Assembly: GCF_014205845.1 (NCBI RefSeq)
Contig: NZ_JACHCR010000003.1
Location: forward strand, 124,001 to 188,000
Direction of reading: 5' to 3'
DNA length: 64,000 bases
From: Mucilaginibacter cryoferens
GTDB taxonomy: Bacteria; Bacteroidota; Bacteroidia; Sphingobacteriales; Sphingobacteriaceae
The notes below the pieces were generated by a model. It was not told the origin of the DNA. It saw only the letters and a program-made list of their open reading frames with translations, and searched no databases. How positions within the stretch are numbered: the first letter of the stretch is position 1; every line of letters starts with the position of its first letter. The position numbers were made by a program, and so were the translations under genes. Of the stretch, positions 54,569-63,113 are shown piece after piece.

Positions 54569-54805
54569 ATGTCTGATATCGCTTCAAGAGTAAAAGCTAT
54601 TATCGTAGAAAAACTGGGTGTTGACGAAAGTGAAGTTACACCAGAAGCGAGTTTCACCAACGACCTTGGTGCCGACTCGTTAGACACCGTGGAATTGATC
54701 ATGGAGTTTGAAAAAGAATTTAACGTGGCTATTCCTGACGATCAGGCTGAAACTATCGGTACAGTAGGTCAGGCGGTTGCTTACCTTGAAAAAAACGTTA
54801 AATAA
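54569..54805 (+). CDS. acpP: Acyl carrier protein
   Basis: A 78-residue ACP carrying growing fatty acyl chains. The 4'-phosphopantetheine attachment serine is Ser37 in GADSLDTVE. First gene of the acpP-fabF-rnc unit. Confidence 0.98.
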   Translation: MSDIASRVKAIIVEKLGVDESEVTPEASFTNDLGADSLDTVELIMEFEKEFNVAIPDDQAETIGTVGQAVAYLEKNVK

Positions 54806-54824
54806 GACTCCCTAACTGGATTAA

Positions 54825-56078
54825 ATGGAGTTTAAAAGAGTTGTAGTAACCGGGCTTGGAGCACTTACTCCAATTGGTAATACCGTTTCTGAATACTGGA
54901 ATGGTTTGATCAATGGGGTAAGTGGCGCTGCCTTTATCAAAAGTTTTGATACCACACATTTCAAAACTAAGTTCGCATGTGAAGTGAAGGGCTTCGATGC
55001 GGATGGTTTTTTGGGTCGTAAAGATGCCCGTAAGTTAGATCCGTTTGTACAATACGCGCTTTTCTCAACAGAAGAGGCTGTGAAAGACGCGGGTTTAGAT
55101 TTCTCGAAACTAGATACCAGCCGTATAGGTGTTATCTGGGGTTCGGGCATTGGTGGTTTAAAAACCTTTTTGGATGAAGTTGTAAACTTTGCCAAAGGCG
55201 ATGGAACACCACGTTTTAACCCGTTCTTTATTCCTAAAATGATAGCAGATATTGCCCCTGGCCATATCTCGATCAAATATGGTTTACGCGGACCAAATTT
55301 TTCTACCGTTTCCGCATGTGCTTCATCAAACAATTCGCTTATCGATTCATTTAACTATATCCGTTTGGGTAAAGCTAATATGTTCATCAGCGGTGGTTCT
55401 GAGGCAATTATCAACGAAGCAGGTATCGGCGGTTTTAACGCAATGCACGCATTATCAACCCGTAATGATGATCCGGCAACGGCATCACGTCCGTTTGATT
55501 TGGACAGGGATGGTTTTGTAGCCGGCGAAGGCGCAGGTACTATAATTTTAGAAGAGCTGGAGCACGCAAAAGCCCGTGGCGCTAAAATTTATGCCGAAAT
55601 GATAGGTGGCGGTATGAGTGCCGATGCTTACCACATGACAGCACCACACCCTGATGGGCTTGGCGCGGCGTTGGTAATGCGCTCTGCATTAGAAGATGCT
55701 AACCTAACCCCTGCAGATATTGACTATGTAAATGTTCACGGAACATCAACACCAATAGGCGATCCGCAGGAGATTAAAGCTATACAGGATGTTTTTGGCG
55801 AGGATATTTACCGTATAAATATCAGTTCAACCAAATCAATGACAGGTCACCTTTTGGGTGCTGCCGGCGCGGTTGAAGCTATTGCCTCTATATTAGCATT
55901 AAAGAATGGTATAATACCCCCTACTATTAACCATTTTACCGATGATCCTTCTTTTGATCCTAAAATTAATTTCACCTTTAATGCTGCGCAAAAAAGGGAT
56001 ATTAGAATAGTTCAAAGCAACGGATTTGGTTTCGGCGGCCATAATGCTTCTGTTATATTTAAGAAATACGAAGATTAA
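54825..56078 (+). CDS. fabF: 3-oxoacyl-ACP synthase II
   Basis: A 417-residue condensing enzyme extending acyl chains on ACP. The Cys-His-His triad is visible: Cys165 in VSACASSNN, VHGTSTP and MTGHLLGAAGA; C-terminal GFGFGGHNAS. Starts 19 bp after acpP. Typical length. Confidence 0.98.
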   Translation: MEFKRVVVTGLGALTPIGNTVSEYWNGLINGVSGAAFIKSFDTTHFKTKFACEVKGFDADGFLGRKDARKLDPFVQYALFSTEEAVKDAGLDFSKLDTSRIGVIWGSGIGGLKTFLDEVVNFAKGDGTPRFNPFFIPKMIADIAPGHISIKYGLRGPNFSTVSACASSNNSLIDSFNYIRLGKANMFISGGSEAIINEAGIGGFNAMHALSTRNDDPATASRPFDLDRDGFVAGEGAGTIILEELEHAKARGAKIYAEMIGGGMSADAYHMTAPHPDGLGAALVMRSALEDANLTPADIDYVNVHGTSTPIGDPQEIKAIQDVFGEDIYRINISSTKSMTGHLLGAAGAVEAIASILALKNGIIPPTINHFTDDPSFDPKINFTFNAAQKRDIRIVQSNGFGFGGHNASVIFKKYED

Positions 56079-56088
56079 TTGTGGTTTA

Positions 56089-56814
56089 ATGCCTATCAGT
56101 CGGTTTTACAAGCTTTATATATCGCCCAATAGAAAATACGTTAAGGTTTTAAATAATTTGCTCGGTTTTGTGCCGGGCAATTTGTCGTTATACCGGTTAG
56201 CGTTCAGGCACAAATCTGTAGCTCAAAACGTTAAAAAAGGGGTAAAAAACAGTAACGAACGCCTGGAGTTTTTGGGCGATGCCGTATTAGGCAGTGTTGT
56301 GGCCGAAGTTCTTTTTAAATTGTATCCTTATGAAGATGAGGGTTTTTTAACAGAACTTCGTTCAAAAATAGTAAGCCGCAACAACCTTAACGCCCTTGCA
56401 CGCAAGTTGGGTTTTGATAAATTGATTGAGTATGATAGCCGTATGCTAAACTCCAGCAGGCAGGGATCATTACTTGGCGATGCTTTTGAAGCACTTATAG
56501 GTGCCGTTTACTTAGATAAGGGATACGATTTTACCAAAAACTTTTTGATAAACCATATCATCAAATCGCATATCGATATTCATACGCTGGAGCAAACCGA
56601 GACCAACTTTAAGAGTAAATTAATTGAATGGTGCCAACGCCATGGCCGCGATATTACTTTTGAGCTGGTAACCAACCAGGAAGGCGAAAACACCAAACTG
56701 TTTACCGTACAAGCATTGGTTGATGGCGAAATAACCGGATCTGGTAAAGAGTTTAGTAAAAAGAACGCCGAGAAACTGGCCGCCGAAAAAGCGTGCGAAG
56801 CGCTCGGCATTTAA
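56089..56814 (+). CDS. rnc: Ribonuclease III
   Basis: A 241-residue dsRNA-specific endonuclease. The start is the ATG at 56089 (MPISRFYKLY), 10 bp after fabF; the frame is open further upstream but overlaps fabF. Catalytic signature ERLEFLGDAVLGSVVAEVLF and the second acidic site LLGDAFEALIGAVYLDKG; C-terminal dsRNA-binding domain with SGKEFSKKNAEKLAAEKA. Processes rRNA precursors and structured mRNAs. Confidence 0.96.
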   Translation: MPISRFYKLYISPNRKYVKVLNNLLGFVPGNLSLYRLAFRHKSVAQNVKKGVKNSNERLEFLGDAVLGSVVAEVLFKLYPYEDEGFLTELRSKIVSRNNLNALARKLGFDKLIEYDSRMLNSSRQGSLLGDAFEALIGAVYLDKGYDFTKNFLINHIIKSHIDIHTLEQTETNFKSKLIEWCQRHGRDITFELVTNQEGENTKLFTVQALVDGEITGSGKEFSKKNAEKLAAEKACEALGI

Positions 56815-56831
56815 AACGCTTTTTTAGTTAG

Positions 56832-57608
56832 CTAGTGCGAGCCCGGTTTTGACAGTTTGGAAGAATCGGACTTGATAAATGTTGGCGAATTAAGTAATTC
56901 TAATTTATCCTTCTCGCTACTGCTATTGTAGTACTCAAATGATTTTTGAGTGTGCTTAATCAGATCATAATCATTCCAGCCCTTCAGATCTTCGAAAGTG
57001 GGGGTATAATAATTCATAAACCGCTGGGCCAAAGTATCTGTTGAAAGTTTGGTTACCTGCCTTACAAAAGCAACATTGTACCTGCGGTTTACTTCGGCCT
57101 GCTCAATTTCGCCTTGCGAAAACTGCGCAAAACGTTTGGCGCGGTTAGGTGTTTTGCCAAACAATTCATAAATACCTGTTAGCGGGTTGGTTACAAATGA
57201 TGTTATTGGCGGCTTGCCGTTATAAAATGTGCCCTGTTTACGGTAATCTCCCATGATCTCGTTTACTTCCTGGCGTTTTGTTTGGCCGGTAATTCTAACC
57301 TCGGCCAATACAATCTGCGGTTGCAGATAAACAGGCATATCGCTGTTATTTAATACCTCTATCTTTTGGGGGGTGTATTTCTCTTTCGAAAAAAGCAGCG
57401 TATCGCCAACGTTGGTTTTTATAGTAAACCATCCCAAATCATCACTCATTATGGTGGCGTTGGTTTTTAGATCTTTGATCATTACCTGACCAACACGTTC
57501 GGGCGTGTTTTTTTTGGATGTAACCCCTTTAAGGGTAAATTCCTGTGCTGATGCATTTAAAAAAAAGCAAAAGCAAACGATTAACTGCAGGGTAAAACGG
57601 ATGCGCAT
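56832..57608 (-). CDS. Secreted carboxypeptidase-regulatory-like protein
   Basis: A 258-residue protein with a signal peptide (to ~NASAQ), a carboxypeptidase-regulatory-like beta-sandwich (~24-115; QVMIKDLKTNATIMSDDLGW) and a helical C-terminal half with no known motif (YNVAFVRQVTKL, QRFMNYYTPTFEDLKGWNDY). No barrel follows, so it is not a receptor. A common, uncharacterised Bacteroidota surface or periplasmic protein. Convergent with rnc. Confidence 0.75.
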   Translation of the reverse strand: MRIRFTLQLIVCFCFFLNASAQEFTLKGVTSKKNTPERVGQVMIKDLKTNATIMSDDLGWFTIKTNVGDTLLFSKEKYTPQKIEVLNNSDMPVYLQPQIVLAEVRITGQTKRQEVNEIMGDYRKQGTFYNGKPPITSFVTNPLTGIYELFGKTPNRAKRFAQFSQGEIEQAEVNRRYNVAFVRQVTKLSTDTLAQRFMNYYTPTFEDLKGWNDYDLIKHTQKSFEYYNSSSEKDKLELLNSPTFIKSDSSKLSKPGSH

Positions 57609-57785
57609 TAGTACTATTAAGAACGTAAATATAGCCAGAGTATTTTAAACTAAGTGTGAAAAAGTGTTAAAGGTTTTATAGCCCAAGGCCCTAAGTCGCG
57701 AGTTCAAAGTCTTTTGCAGCAACCTTATCTGACTTCTGGCTTACTACTTTAGCCTTAAGGCTTTAAAACTTTCCGACTAAAACCC

Positions 57786-57793
57786 TATCTTTG
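57786..57793 (+). promoter_or_regulatory. -7 box of yicC
   Basis: TATCTTTG matches TAnnTTTG exactly; the ATG at 57797 follows 3 bp later, so the transcript must be leaderless. Confidence 0.6.
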
Positions 57794-57796
57794 CAC

Positions 57797-58672
57797 ATGA
57801 TAAAATCCATGACAGGGTATGGAATTGCCAGTTTTGATTCGGGTAATACAAAATACACCGTTGAAATTAAATCCCTGAACAGCAAATTTCTCGAACTTTC
57901 GCTTCGTTTACCAAAAATTTTCTCCGAAAAGGAGTTTCAATTGCGTAACGATTGCAGCAAACTTATTGAGCGCGGTAAAGTAAACCTATCCATTAATGTG
58001 GAACAGGTTAATGCTTCTATCAGAGCCGCAGGCATCGATAAAGTATTGCTTAAGCACTATTATCAACAGCTTAAGGACGTAAGCGAAGAACTTAACGAGC
58101 CTACCGCTAACCTGATGCAACTTGCTTTAGGATTGCCTGAAGTTGTAAAATACGACGACGAAACCGTATCTGAAGATGAGTGGAAGCAAGTTGAAAAAAC
58201 TTTCCAGCAGGCTATGGCGGCTTTCCAGCAATTTAGGAGCGATGAGGGTAATGTATTGGAAAATGATGTAAAATACCGCATCAACATCATCCTTAAAAAC
58301 TTAGAACTTGTTGAACTGGAAGATCCAAAGCGCGTTCCGTTAATTCGCGAAAGGCTTAACAACTTCTTAGCCGAGGCTACCAACCGTGAAGCTATTGATC
58401 AAAACCGCTTTGAGCAGGAATTGATCTATTATATAGACAAGCTGGATATCACAGAAGAAAAAATCCGCCTTAAAACCCATTGCGATTATTTTATCGAAAC
58501 CCTAAAAAATGCAGATGCCAATGGCAAAAAGCTGGGCTTTATCTCGCAGGAAATAGGCAGGGAGATCAATACCCTGGGTTCAAAAGCCAACGATGCCAAC
58601 ATCCAAAAATTAGTTGTGGGCATGAAAGAAGAACTGGAAAAAATTAAAGAACAACTGTTAAACGTATTATAG
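57797..58672 (+). CDS. yicC: YicC-family endoribonuclease
   Basis: A 291-residue protein starting MIKSMTGYGIASFDSGNTKY; the TTG two codons upstream is inside the -7 box and is rejected as a start. The N-terminal YicC domain has FLELSLRLPKIFSEKEFQLR, and the C-terminal domain has LIYYIDKLDITEEKIRLKTH and KLGFISQEIGREINTLGSKA, both hallmarks. E. coli YicC is a ribonuclease acting on small RNA. It precedes gmk, a gene order conserved widely. Confidence 0.93.
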   Translation: MIKSMTGYGIASFDSGNTKYTVEIKSLNSKFLELSLRLPKIFSEKEFQLRNDCSKLIERGKVNLSINVEQVNASIRAAGIDKVLLKHYYQQLKDVSEELNEPTANLMQLALGLPEVVKYDDETVSEDEWKQVEKTFQQAMAAFQQFRSDEGNVLENDVKYRINIILKNLELVELEDPKRVPLIRERLNNFLAEATNREAIDQNRFEQELIYYIDKLDITEEKIRLKTHCDYFIETLKNADANGKKLGFISQEIGREINTLGSKANDANIQKLVVGMKEELEKIKEQLLNVL

Positions 58673-58689
58673 TTTATTGGTTCACTGGT

Positions 58690-58767
58690 TCATTAGTTCA
58701 TTGGTTGCAAGCTGATGACTGCTGCGCCATTTAAGCCTAATGAATTAATGAATTAATGAACTAATGA
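58690..58767 (+). repeat. Inverted repeat overlapping the gmk start codon
   Basis: TCATTAGTTCATT (58690-58702) is perfectly complementary to AATGAACTAATGA (58755-58767), which contains the gmk ATG at 58764. Additional GGTTCATT/AATGAATTAATG words flank both arms. In RNA this could hide the start codon, or it may be simply a low-complexity repeat. Confidence 0.6.
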
Positions 58768-59345
58768 CCAAAGAAGGTAAACTCATCATATTTTCGGCAC
58801 CCTCTGGAGCGGGCAAAACTACCATTGTACATCATTTACTTGGTAAAATCCCCAACCTGGAGTTTTCTATTTCGGCAACCACGCGCCAAGCTAGGGGCGA
58901 TGAGCAAGACGGTAAAGATTATTACTTTATAAGCCTGGCCGAATTTACACACCGTATTGCCAAAAAGCAGTTTGTTGAATTTGAAGAAGTTTACACCGGT
59001 ACATTTTATGGTACCCTACGTGCCGAAATTGAACGTATCTGGGCCAAAGGCAAAACGGTTATCTTCGATATCGACGTAGAAGGCGGCCTTCACCTGAAGC
59101 GTAAATACGATGGACAGGCATTGGCTATTTTTGTTCAACCCCCGTCTTTAGAGGTTTTAATTGAGCGCTTAACCGGCCGGGGCACCGATAGCGAAGAAAA
59201 ACTGAAAGAACGCTTTGCCAAAGCAGAAAAAGAACTAAAATACGCCCCCCAATTTGATATTATCCTCAAAAATTACGATCTTGAAACGGCTTGTAAAGAG
59301 GCGCAGGATTTAGTGAGAAACTTTATGAGCTCCCCGACCCCCTAA
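58764..59345 (+). CDS. gmk: Guanylate kinase
   Basis: A 193-residue guanylate kinase (GMP + ATP to GDP + ADP). P-loop SAPSGAGKTTIV (residues 11-22), SISATTRQARGDEQDGKDYY for GMP binding, EEVYTGTFYGTL and DIDVEGGLHLKRKYD. The last residues SSPTP and the stop codon lie within a repeat element, so the natural C-terminus was probably altered by repeat insertion. Follows yicC by 91 bp. Confidence 0.96.
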   Translation: MTKEGKLIIFSAPSGAGKTTIVHHLLGKIPNLEFSISATTRQARGDEQDGKDYYFISLAEFTHRIAKKQFVEFEEVYTGTFYGTLRAEIERIWAKGKTVIFDIDVEGGLHLKRKYDGQALAIFVQPPSLEVLIERLTGRGTDSEEKLKERFAKAEKELKYAPQFDIILKNYDLETACKEAQDLVRNFMSSPTP

Positions 59346-59430
59346 AGGGGGAGTGCTAAATTCCATTTGGCAGGGCTCACACATTAATAAATAAATTTTA
59401 TTTTATTCCCCCTTCAGGGGGTTAGGGGGC
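59331..59430. repeat. C/G-rich inverted repeat spanning the gmk stop and the nadD leader
   Basis: CCCCGACCCCCTAAAGGGGG (59332-59351) and CCCCCTTCAGGGGGTTAGGG (59408-59427) are imperfect inverted copies; each also folds locally as CCCCCT...AGGGGG. The gmk stop TAA is inside the left arm; the right arm ends 4 bp before the nadD ATG at 59434. Confidence 0.75.
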
Positions 59431-59433
59431 ACC

Positions 59434-60006
59434 ATGAAGATAGGCTTACTGTTCGGTTCATTTAATCCAATACATATAGGGCACCTTATTATTGCTAATT
59501 ATATGGCCAACCATACCTCGCTTGACAAGGTTTGGCTGGTGGTATCGCCCCAAAACCCGCTAAAAAAGTATGGCGACCTGATCAATACTTATGACAGGCT
59601 GGAAATGGCACGCCTGGCTACCGATAATGCAACCAATATTAGCGTGAGTGATGTGGAATTAAAACTGCCTCAACCATCGTACACCATTGATACGCTTGCC
59701 CATTTAAAAGAAAAACATCCCGAACACGAGTTTGCGCTTATTATGGGATCTGATAACCTGGGCACCTTGCACAAATGGAAAAATTATAAGCTTATTCTGC
59801 GCGATTACCGCATTTACGTATACCCCCGTCCTGGCTACGAAAATGCTGAACTGGCCGACCATCCCTCAGTAACCATCACCATGACCCCACAGATGGAGTT
59901 ATCCGCAACCTTCATCCGCAAATCAATCGCCGAAAAAAAGAACGTGCAATACTTTGTACCAGATTCCGTTCTGAAGTTTATTGAGAGCAAGAGTTTGTAT
60001 AAATAA
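59434..60006 (+). CDS. nadD: Nicotinate-nucleotide adenylyltransferase
   Basis: A 190-residue enzyme making deamido-NAD from nicotinate mononucleotide and ATP. Nucleotide-binding motif GSFNPIHIGH (residues 8-17, HxGH type), LVVSPQNPLKK, LIMGSDNL and the C-terminal SATFIRKSI. Only 88 bp after gmk, and the order yicC-gmk-nadD suggests a conserved unit. Confidence 0.95.
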   Translation: MKIGLLFGSFNPIHIGHLIIANYMANHTSLDKVWLVVSPQNPLKKYGDLINTYDRLEMARLATDNATNISVSDVELKLPQPSYTIDTLAHLKEKHPEHEFALIMGSDNLGTLHKWKNYKLILRDYRIYVYPRPGYENAELADHPSVTITMTPQMELSATFIRKSIAEKKNVQYFVPDSVLKFIESKSLYK

Positions 60007-60009
60007 GAA

Positions 60010-60044
60010 GGTTAAAGGCAAAAGGTTAAAGGTTAAAGGTTAAA
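60010..60044 (+). repeat. Tandem heptamer repeat (GGTTAAA)
   Basis: Five 7-bp units starting at 60010; the second (GGCAAAA) is degenerate and the last three are perfect. Confidence 0.8.
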
Positions 60045-60098
60045 ACTAAAAGGTATTTACTTAACATAATGCACTTTCACCTTTCACCTCCTTTCCCC

Positions 60099-60106
60099 TA
60101 TCTTTG
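60099..60106 (+). promoter_or_regulatory. -7 box of miaE
   Basis: TATCTTTG matches TAnnTTTG, 5 bp before the GTG start at 60112; supports the GTG start and leaderless translation. Confidence 0.6.
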
Positions 60107-60111
60107 TTGCT

Positions 60112-60711
60112 GTGAGCGAGAAAACAATACTTAAATTACAACTGCCTACAGATCCGCTTTGGGTTAAAAACGTGGTGGAAAGCAATATTCAAGAGCTTTT
60201 AACAGACCACGCTTATTGCGAACAAAAAGCAGCCACCAATGGCATTACCCTGATTGTACAAAACCCCAACCTATCAGACCTGGTACAGGAGATGATTGCA
60301 TTGGTACAGGAAGAAATGGACCACTTTAAACGCGTACACGAAATTATTGTGGCCCGCGGTTTTGTATTGGGTAAAGAGCGTAAGGATAATTATGTTAACG
60401 AGTTGCGTAAATTTATCATAATTGGCGGTGGCCGGGAGGCGCAGCTGATAGATCGTCTGTTATTTTCGGCCATGATAGAAGCCCGTAGTTGTGAGCGCTT
60501 TAAAGTACTCTCCGAAAACATTAACGATACCGAGCTATCCGAATTTTATTACGAATTGATGGTAAGCGAGGCAACCCACTATTCGATGTTTATACGCCTG
60601 GCCAAAAAGTATGCTGTGGAGATAGATGTTGATAAACGCTGGAAAGAGTTTCTGGATTTTGAAGCAGTGGTAATTCAAAACTATGGCAAAAGCGAAACCA
60701 TACATGGTTGA
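60112..60711 (+). CDS. miaE: tRNA 2-methylthio-N6-isopentenyladenosine hydroxylase
   Basis: A 199-residue MiaE-type diiron hydroxylase modifying adenosine 37 of tRNA. It starts with GTG, shortly after a good -7 box. The ferritin-like four-helix bundle supplies metal ligands in EEMDHFKRVHEI, MIEARSCERFKVL and SEATHYSMFI; WVKNVVESNIQELLTDHAYC at the start is typical of the family. Needs the MiaA/MiaB pathway products as substrate. Confidence 0.93.
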   Translation: MSEKTILKLQLPTDPLWVKNVVESNIQELLTDHAYCEQKAATNGITLIVQNPNLSDLVQEMIALVQEEMDHFKRVHEIIVARGFVLGKERKDNYVNELRKFIIIGGGREAQLIDRLLFSAMIEARSCERFKVLSENINDTELSEFYYELMVSEATHYSMFIRLAKKYAVEIDVDKRWKEFLDFEAVVIQNYGKSETIHG

Positions 60712-60744
60712 TTGGTCTATACAAAACGGGCAATTACCGATACA

Positions 60745-60778
60745 TTTGTATATTACAGCAGCTTAAATGGTTACTTTG
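60745..60778 (+). promoter_or_regulatory. Promoter of the LytS-type kinase gene
   Basis: TTTG (60745-60748) as -33 and TTACTTTG (60771-60778), one mismatch from TAnnTTTG, 22-bp gap; ATG at 60782 follows after 3 bp. Confidence 0.5.
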
Positions 60779-60781
60779 CAC

Positions 60782-61888
60782 ATGTCTCGATTTAAAGCAT
60801 TTTCGGTTGTAATACATATTGCGGGCTGGCTGTTGTTTATGGCTTTTCCGCTGGTATTTTTAAATGGGCGAAACCAGGATAGTTCCACCTCTTTAATTTT
60901 ACAACAACCCACCTACTGGCTATTTTGCCTCACCTATATTTTTCTTTTCTACATTAATGCTTATCTTTTTATCCCGAAGCTTTTTTTAAGGAAAAAATAT
61001 GTCGTTTACGCTATTGCTATATTGATATTGCTTACCGGGCTTCTTTTTTTACGTCCATTTGAAAGATTACTCCACAGTACCGATGGCCGGCCAGATTTTA
61101 GGGTAGAAAATAAACTAAAGGAACTTAACCAACCACTAACAGACAATAACAGGCTCAATACTCCTCCCTATTTCAGACGTCATCACAGACATAGGCCCTT
61201 TTTAGATATTAACAGCCTGTTTATTTTCCTGATGATAGTAGCCTTAAGCACCGCCATTAAAACCATACAGCAATTGCAGCTATCAGAGCAGCGCATGGTT
61301 CGCGCTGAAGCCGACAAGGCAGGTGCCGAACTCTCGTCGTTAAAAGCACAGATAAACCCTCATTTTTTATTTAACACGCTTAATAATATCTACACGCTTA
61401 TAGTTACCCATGATGATAATGCCGCCGATAGTATCATGAAACTATCAAACATTATGCGCTATGTAACCGACGAAGTGGGCACCAACTTTGTATCCCTGCA
61501 AAATGAGTTCGATTGTATCAGCGATTATATCGACCTCCAAAGGATTCGCCTTGGCGAAAATACGCTGGTTGAGTTTGAATCTACGGGTAACATCAATGGC
61601 AAAAAAATAGCCCCGCTTGTGTTAATGCCTTTTGTAGAAAATGTGTTTAAATATGGTATCAGCAATCACGAAAAATCGGTTATCAGCATCCGGTTAGATG
61701 TAAATGAGAAAGATATTGCTTTCCTTTGCAGTAACCGGATATTTAATAACCGGAACGGCAATCAAAACACCGGCATGGGCATTCAAAACACCAAACAACG
61801 TTTAGCCCACTTATACCCCGGCAGCCATGTATTAAATATAAACGAGCACAACGGCTATTATACCGTTAAGCTCACTTTACAAATATAA
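60782..61888 (+). CDS. LytS/YehU-type sensor histidine kinase
   Basis: A 368-residue kinase; I start it at 60782 (MSRFKAFSVV) because the in-frame ATG at 60767 lies ahead of the apparent -7 box. Four membrane helices (~5-30, ~45-70, ~75-100, ~145-165) precede a coiled-coil and a His_kinase domain with the phosphoacceptor motif LKAQINPHFLFNTLNNIY and a shortened ATPase domain ending NTGMGIQNTKQRL. Pairs with the LytTR regulator 4 bp downstream. Confidence 0.93.
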   Translation: MSRFKAFSVVIHIAGWLLFMAFPLVFLNGRNQDSSTSLILQQPTYWLFCLTYIFLFYINAYLFIPKLFLRKKYVVYAIAILILLTGLLFLRPFERLLHSTDGRPDFRVENKLKELNQPLTDNNRLNTPPYFRRHHRHRPFLDINSLFIFLMIVALSTAIKTIQQLQLSEQRMVRAEADKAGAELSSLKAQINPHFLFNTLNNIYTLIVTHDDNAADSIMKLSNIMRYVTDEVGTNFVSLQNEFDCISDYIDLQRIRLGENTLVEFESTGNINGKKIAPLVLMPFVENVFKYGISNHEKSVISIRLDVNEKDIAFLCSNRIFNNRNGNQNTGMGIQNTKQRLAHLYPGSHVLNINEHNGYYTVKLTLQI

Positions 61889-61892
61889 ACCT

Positions 61893-62594
61893 ATGGTGCT
61901 TAAATGCATTGCTATTGATGATGAGCCGCTGGCCTTAAAACTAATAAGCGGATACGTATCCCGTTTCCCGTCTCTGCAACTCATCAGAACATTTGACGAT
62001 GCCATATCCGGAGCCGAATACCTAAAATCAGCTCATGTCGACCTCCTTTTTGTTGATATCAACATGCCCGACATTACCGGTATCGACCTGGTGCGCTCGC
62101 TAGATATAAAACCCATAGTAATATTCACTACCGCTTATAGAAACTTCGCCTACGAGGGATTTGAACTCGAGGCACTCGACTACATCCTGAAACCCATAGA
62201 CTTTAAACGTTTCGAAAAAGCTGTTGAAAAGGCTGTTGATTATTATCAATACAAAAACAAACAGGAGGCCGAGCCCGCCGATGAAAGTTTGTACGTATTC
62301 TCTGAATACCGGATGGTAAAGGTTGACCTGAACACTATTGAATATATTGAAAGCATGGAAGATTATATCAAAATTCATGTTACCAATAGTAAAACAATAC
62401 TTACCCTTATGCCCCTGAAAAAAGTATTGGAGAAACTACCTGCCGATAAATTTCAGCGTATCCACCGCAGTTATATTGTGCCGGTTGGCAAAATTCGCTC
62501 TATCCAAAACCGCAAGATAAAACTTACTGATATTGAGCTCCCTGTAAGCGAAAGCTATTTAGATTTTATCCGCAACTGGATGAAATCTAAATAA
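61893..62594 (+). CDS. LytTR-family response regulator
   Basis: A 233-residue regulator with a receiver domain (~1-120; acidic cluster IDDEP, phosphoacceptor Asp55 in LLFVDINMP, Lys in LKPID) and a C-terminal LytTR DNA-binding domain (~140-233; YIESMEDYIKIHV, FQRIHRSYIVPVGKI). Translated right after the LytS-type kinase, so the two form one two-component system. Targets unknown. Confidence 0.95.
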   Translation: MVLKCIAIDDEPLALKLISGYVSRFPSLQLIRTFDDAISGAEYLKSAHVDLLFVDINMPDITGIDLVRSLDIKPIVIFTTAYRNFAYEGFELEALDYILKPIDFKRFEKAVEKAVDYYQYKNKQEAEPADESLYVFSEYRMVKVDLNTIEYIESMEDYIKIHVTNSKTILTLMPLKKVLEKLPADKFQRIHRSYIVPVGKIRSIQNRKIKLTDIELPVSESYLDFIRNWMKSK

Positions 62595-62686
62595 AAACCA
62601 TTCTATCGGCACAAATACCCCATTTACCGGCACCTTTATCCCTCTCCGTATCCCCCAACCATAGATTTACACTAATAGAAAAGCAT

Positions 62687-62964
62687 AGAGCCTGTTTAAA
62701 AATAAATAAAAAGACCGTCAATGCGAGTGACAACCAGGGTTAACCTGGAAAAAACAGTAATGACATCTTAAAAAGGCCGTCCTTGCTTCGTCGTACCTCC
62801 TCGCAAGGACGGCGGTGAGGGGTTTGTGTTTAAAAAAAATAAATACTGATAATCAACACTTTAAAAGCATGTCATTATAAGAAGGCACGACGAAGCAATG
62901 ACGGCCGTATATGTGCTTAATAGAGCGTATAAAAATATTTTTGAAAGAGATCTAAACAGGCCCT
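62687..62964. mobile_element. MITE-like repeat element (~278 bp)
   Basis: Terminal inverted repeats AGAGCCTGTTTA (62687-62698) and TAAACAGGCCCT (62953-62964, 11 of 12 complementary). Inside are nested palindromes of the GTCATTGCGAGG...GACGAAGCAATGAC type, including a 10-bp stem CCGTCCTTGC/GCAAGGACGG (62777-62812). No coding potential, so any movement would need a transposase elsewhere. Confidence 0.6.
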
Positions 62965-63113
62965 TAACCTAATTAATTTTGCCATCATGGAATGAAAATA
63001 TTTTCGCCACAAATTGCCCGTACACCACCTCCTAAACCTGGAAACCTACTAAGCAATTACGACGCCCATTAATGACAAACAGTATAATTAATGTTTTTAA
63101 ATTATAAGTGAAT
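62965..63113. other. Intergenic region upstream of the kelch gene
   Basis: No clear promoter box or gene seen. Confidence 0.4.
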
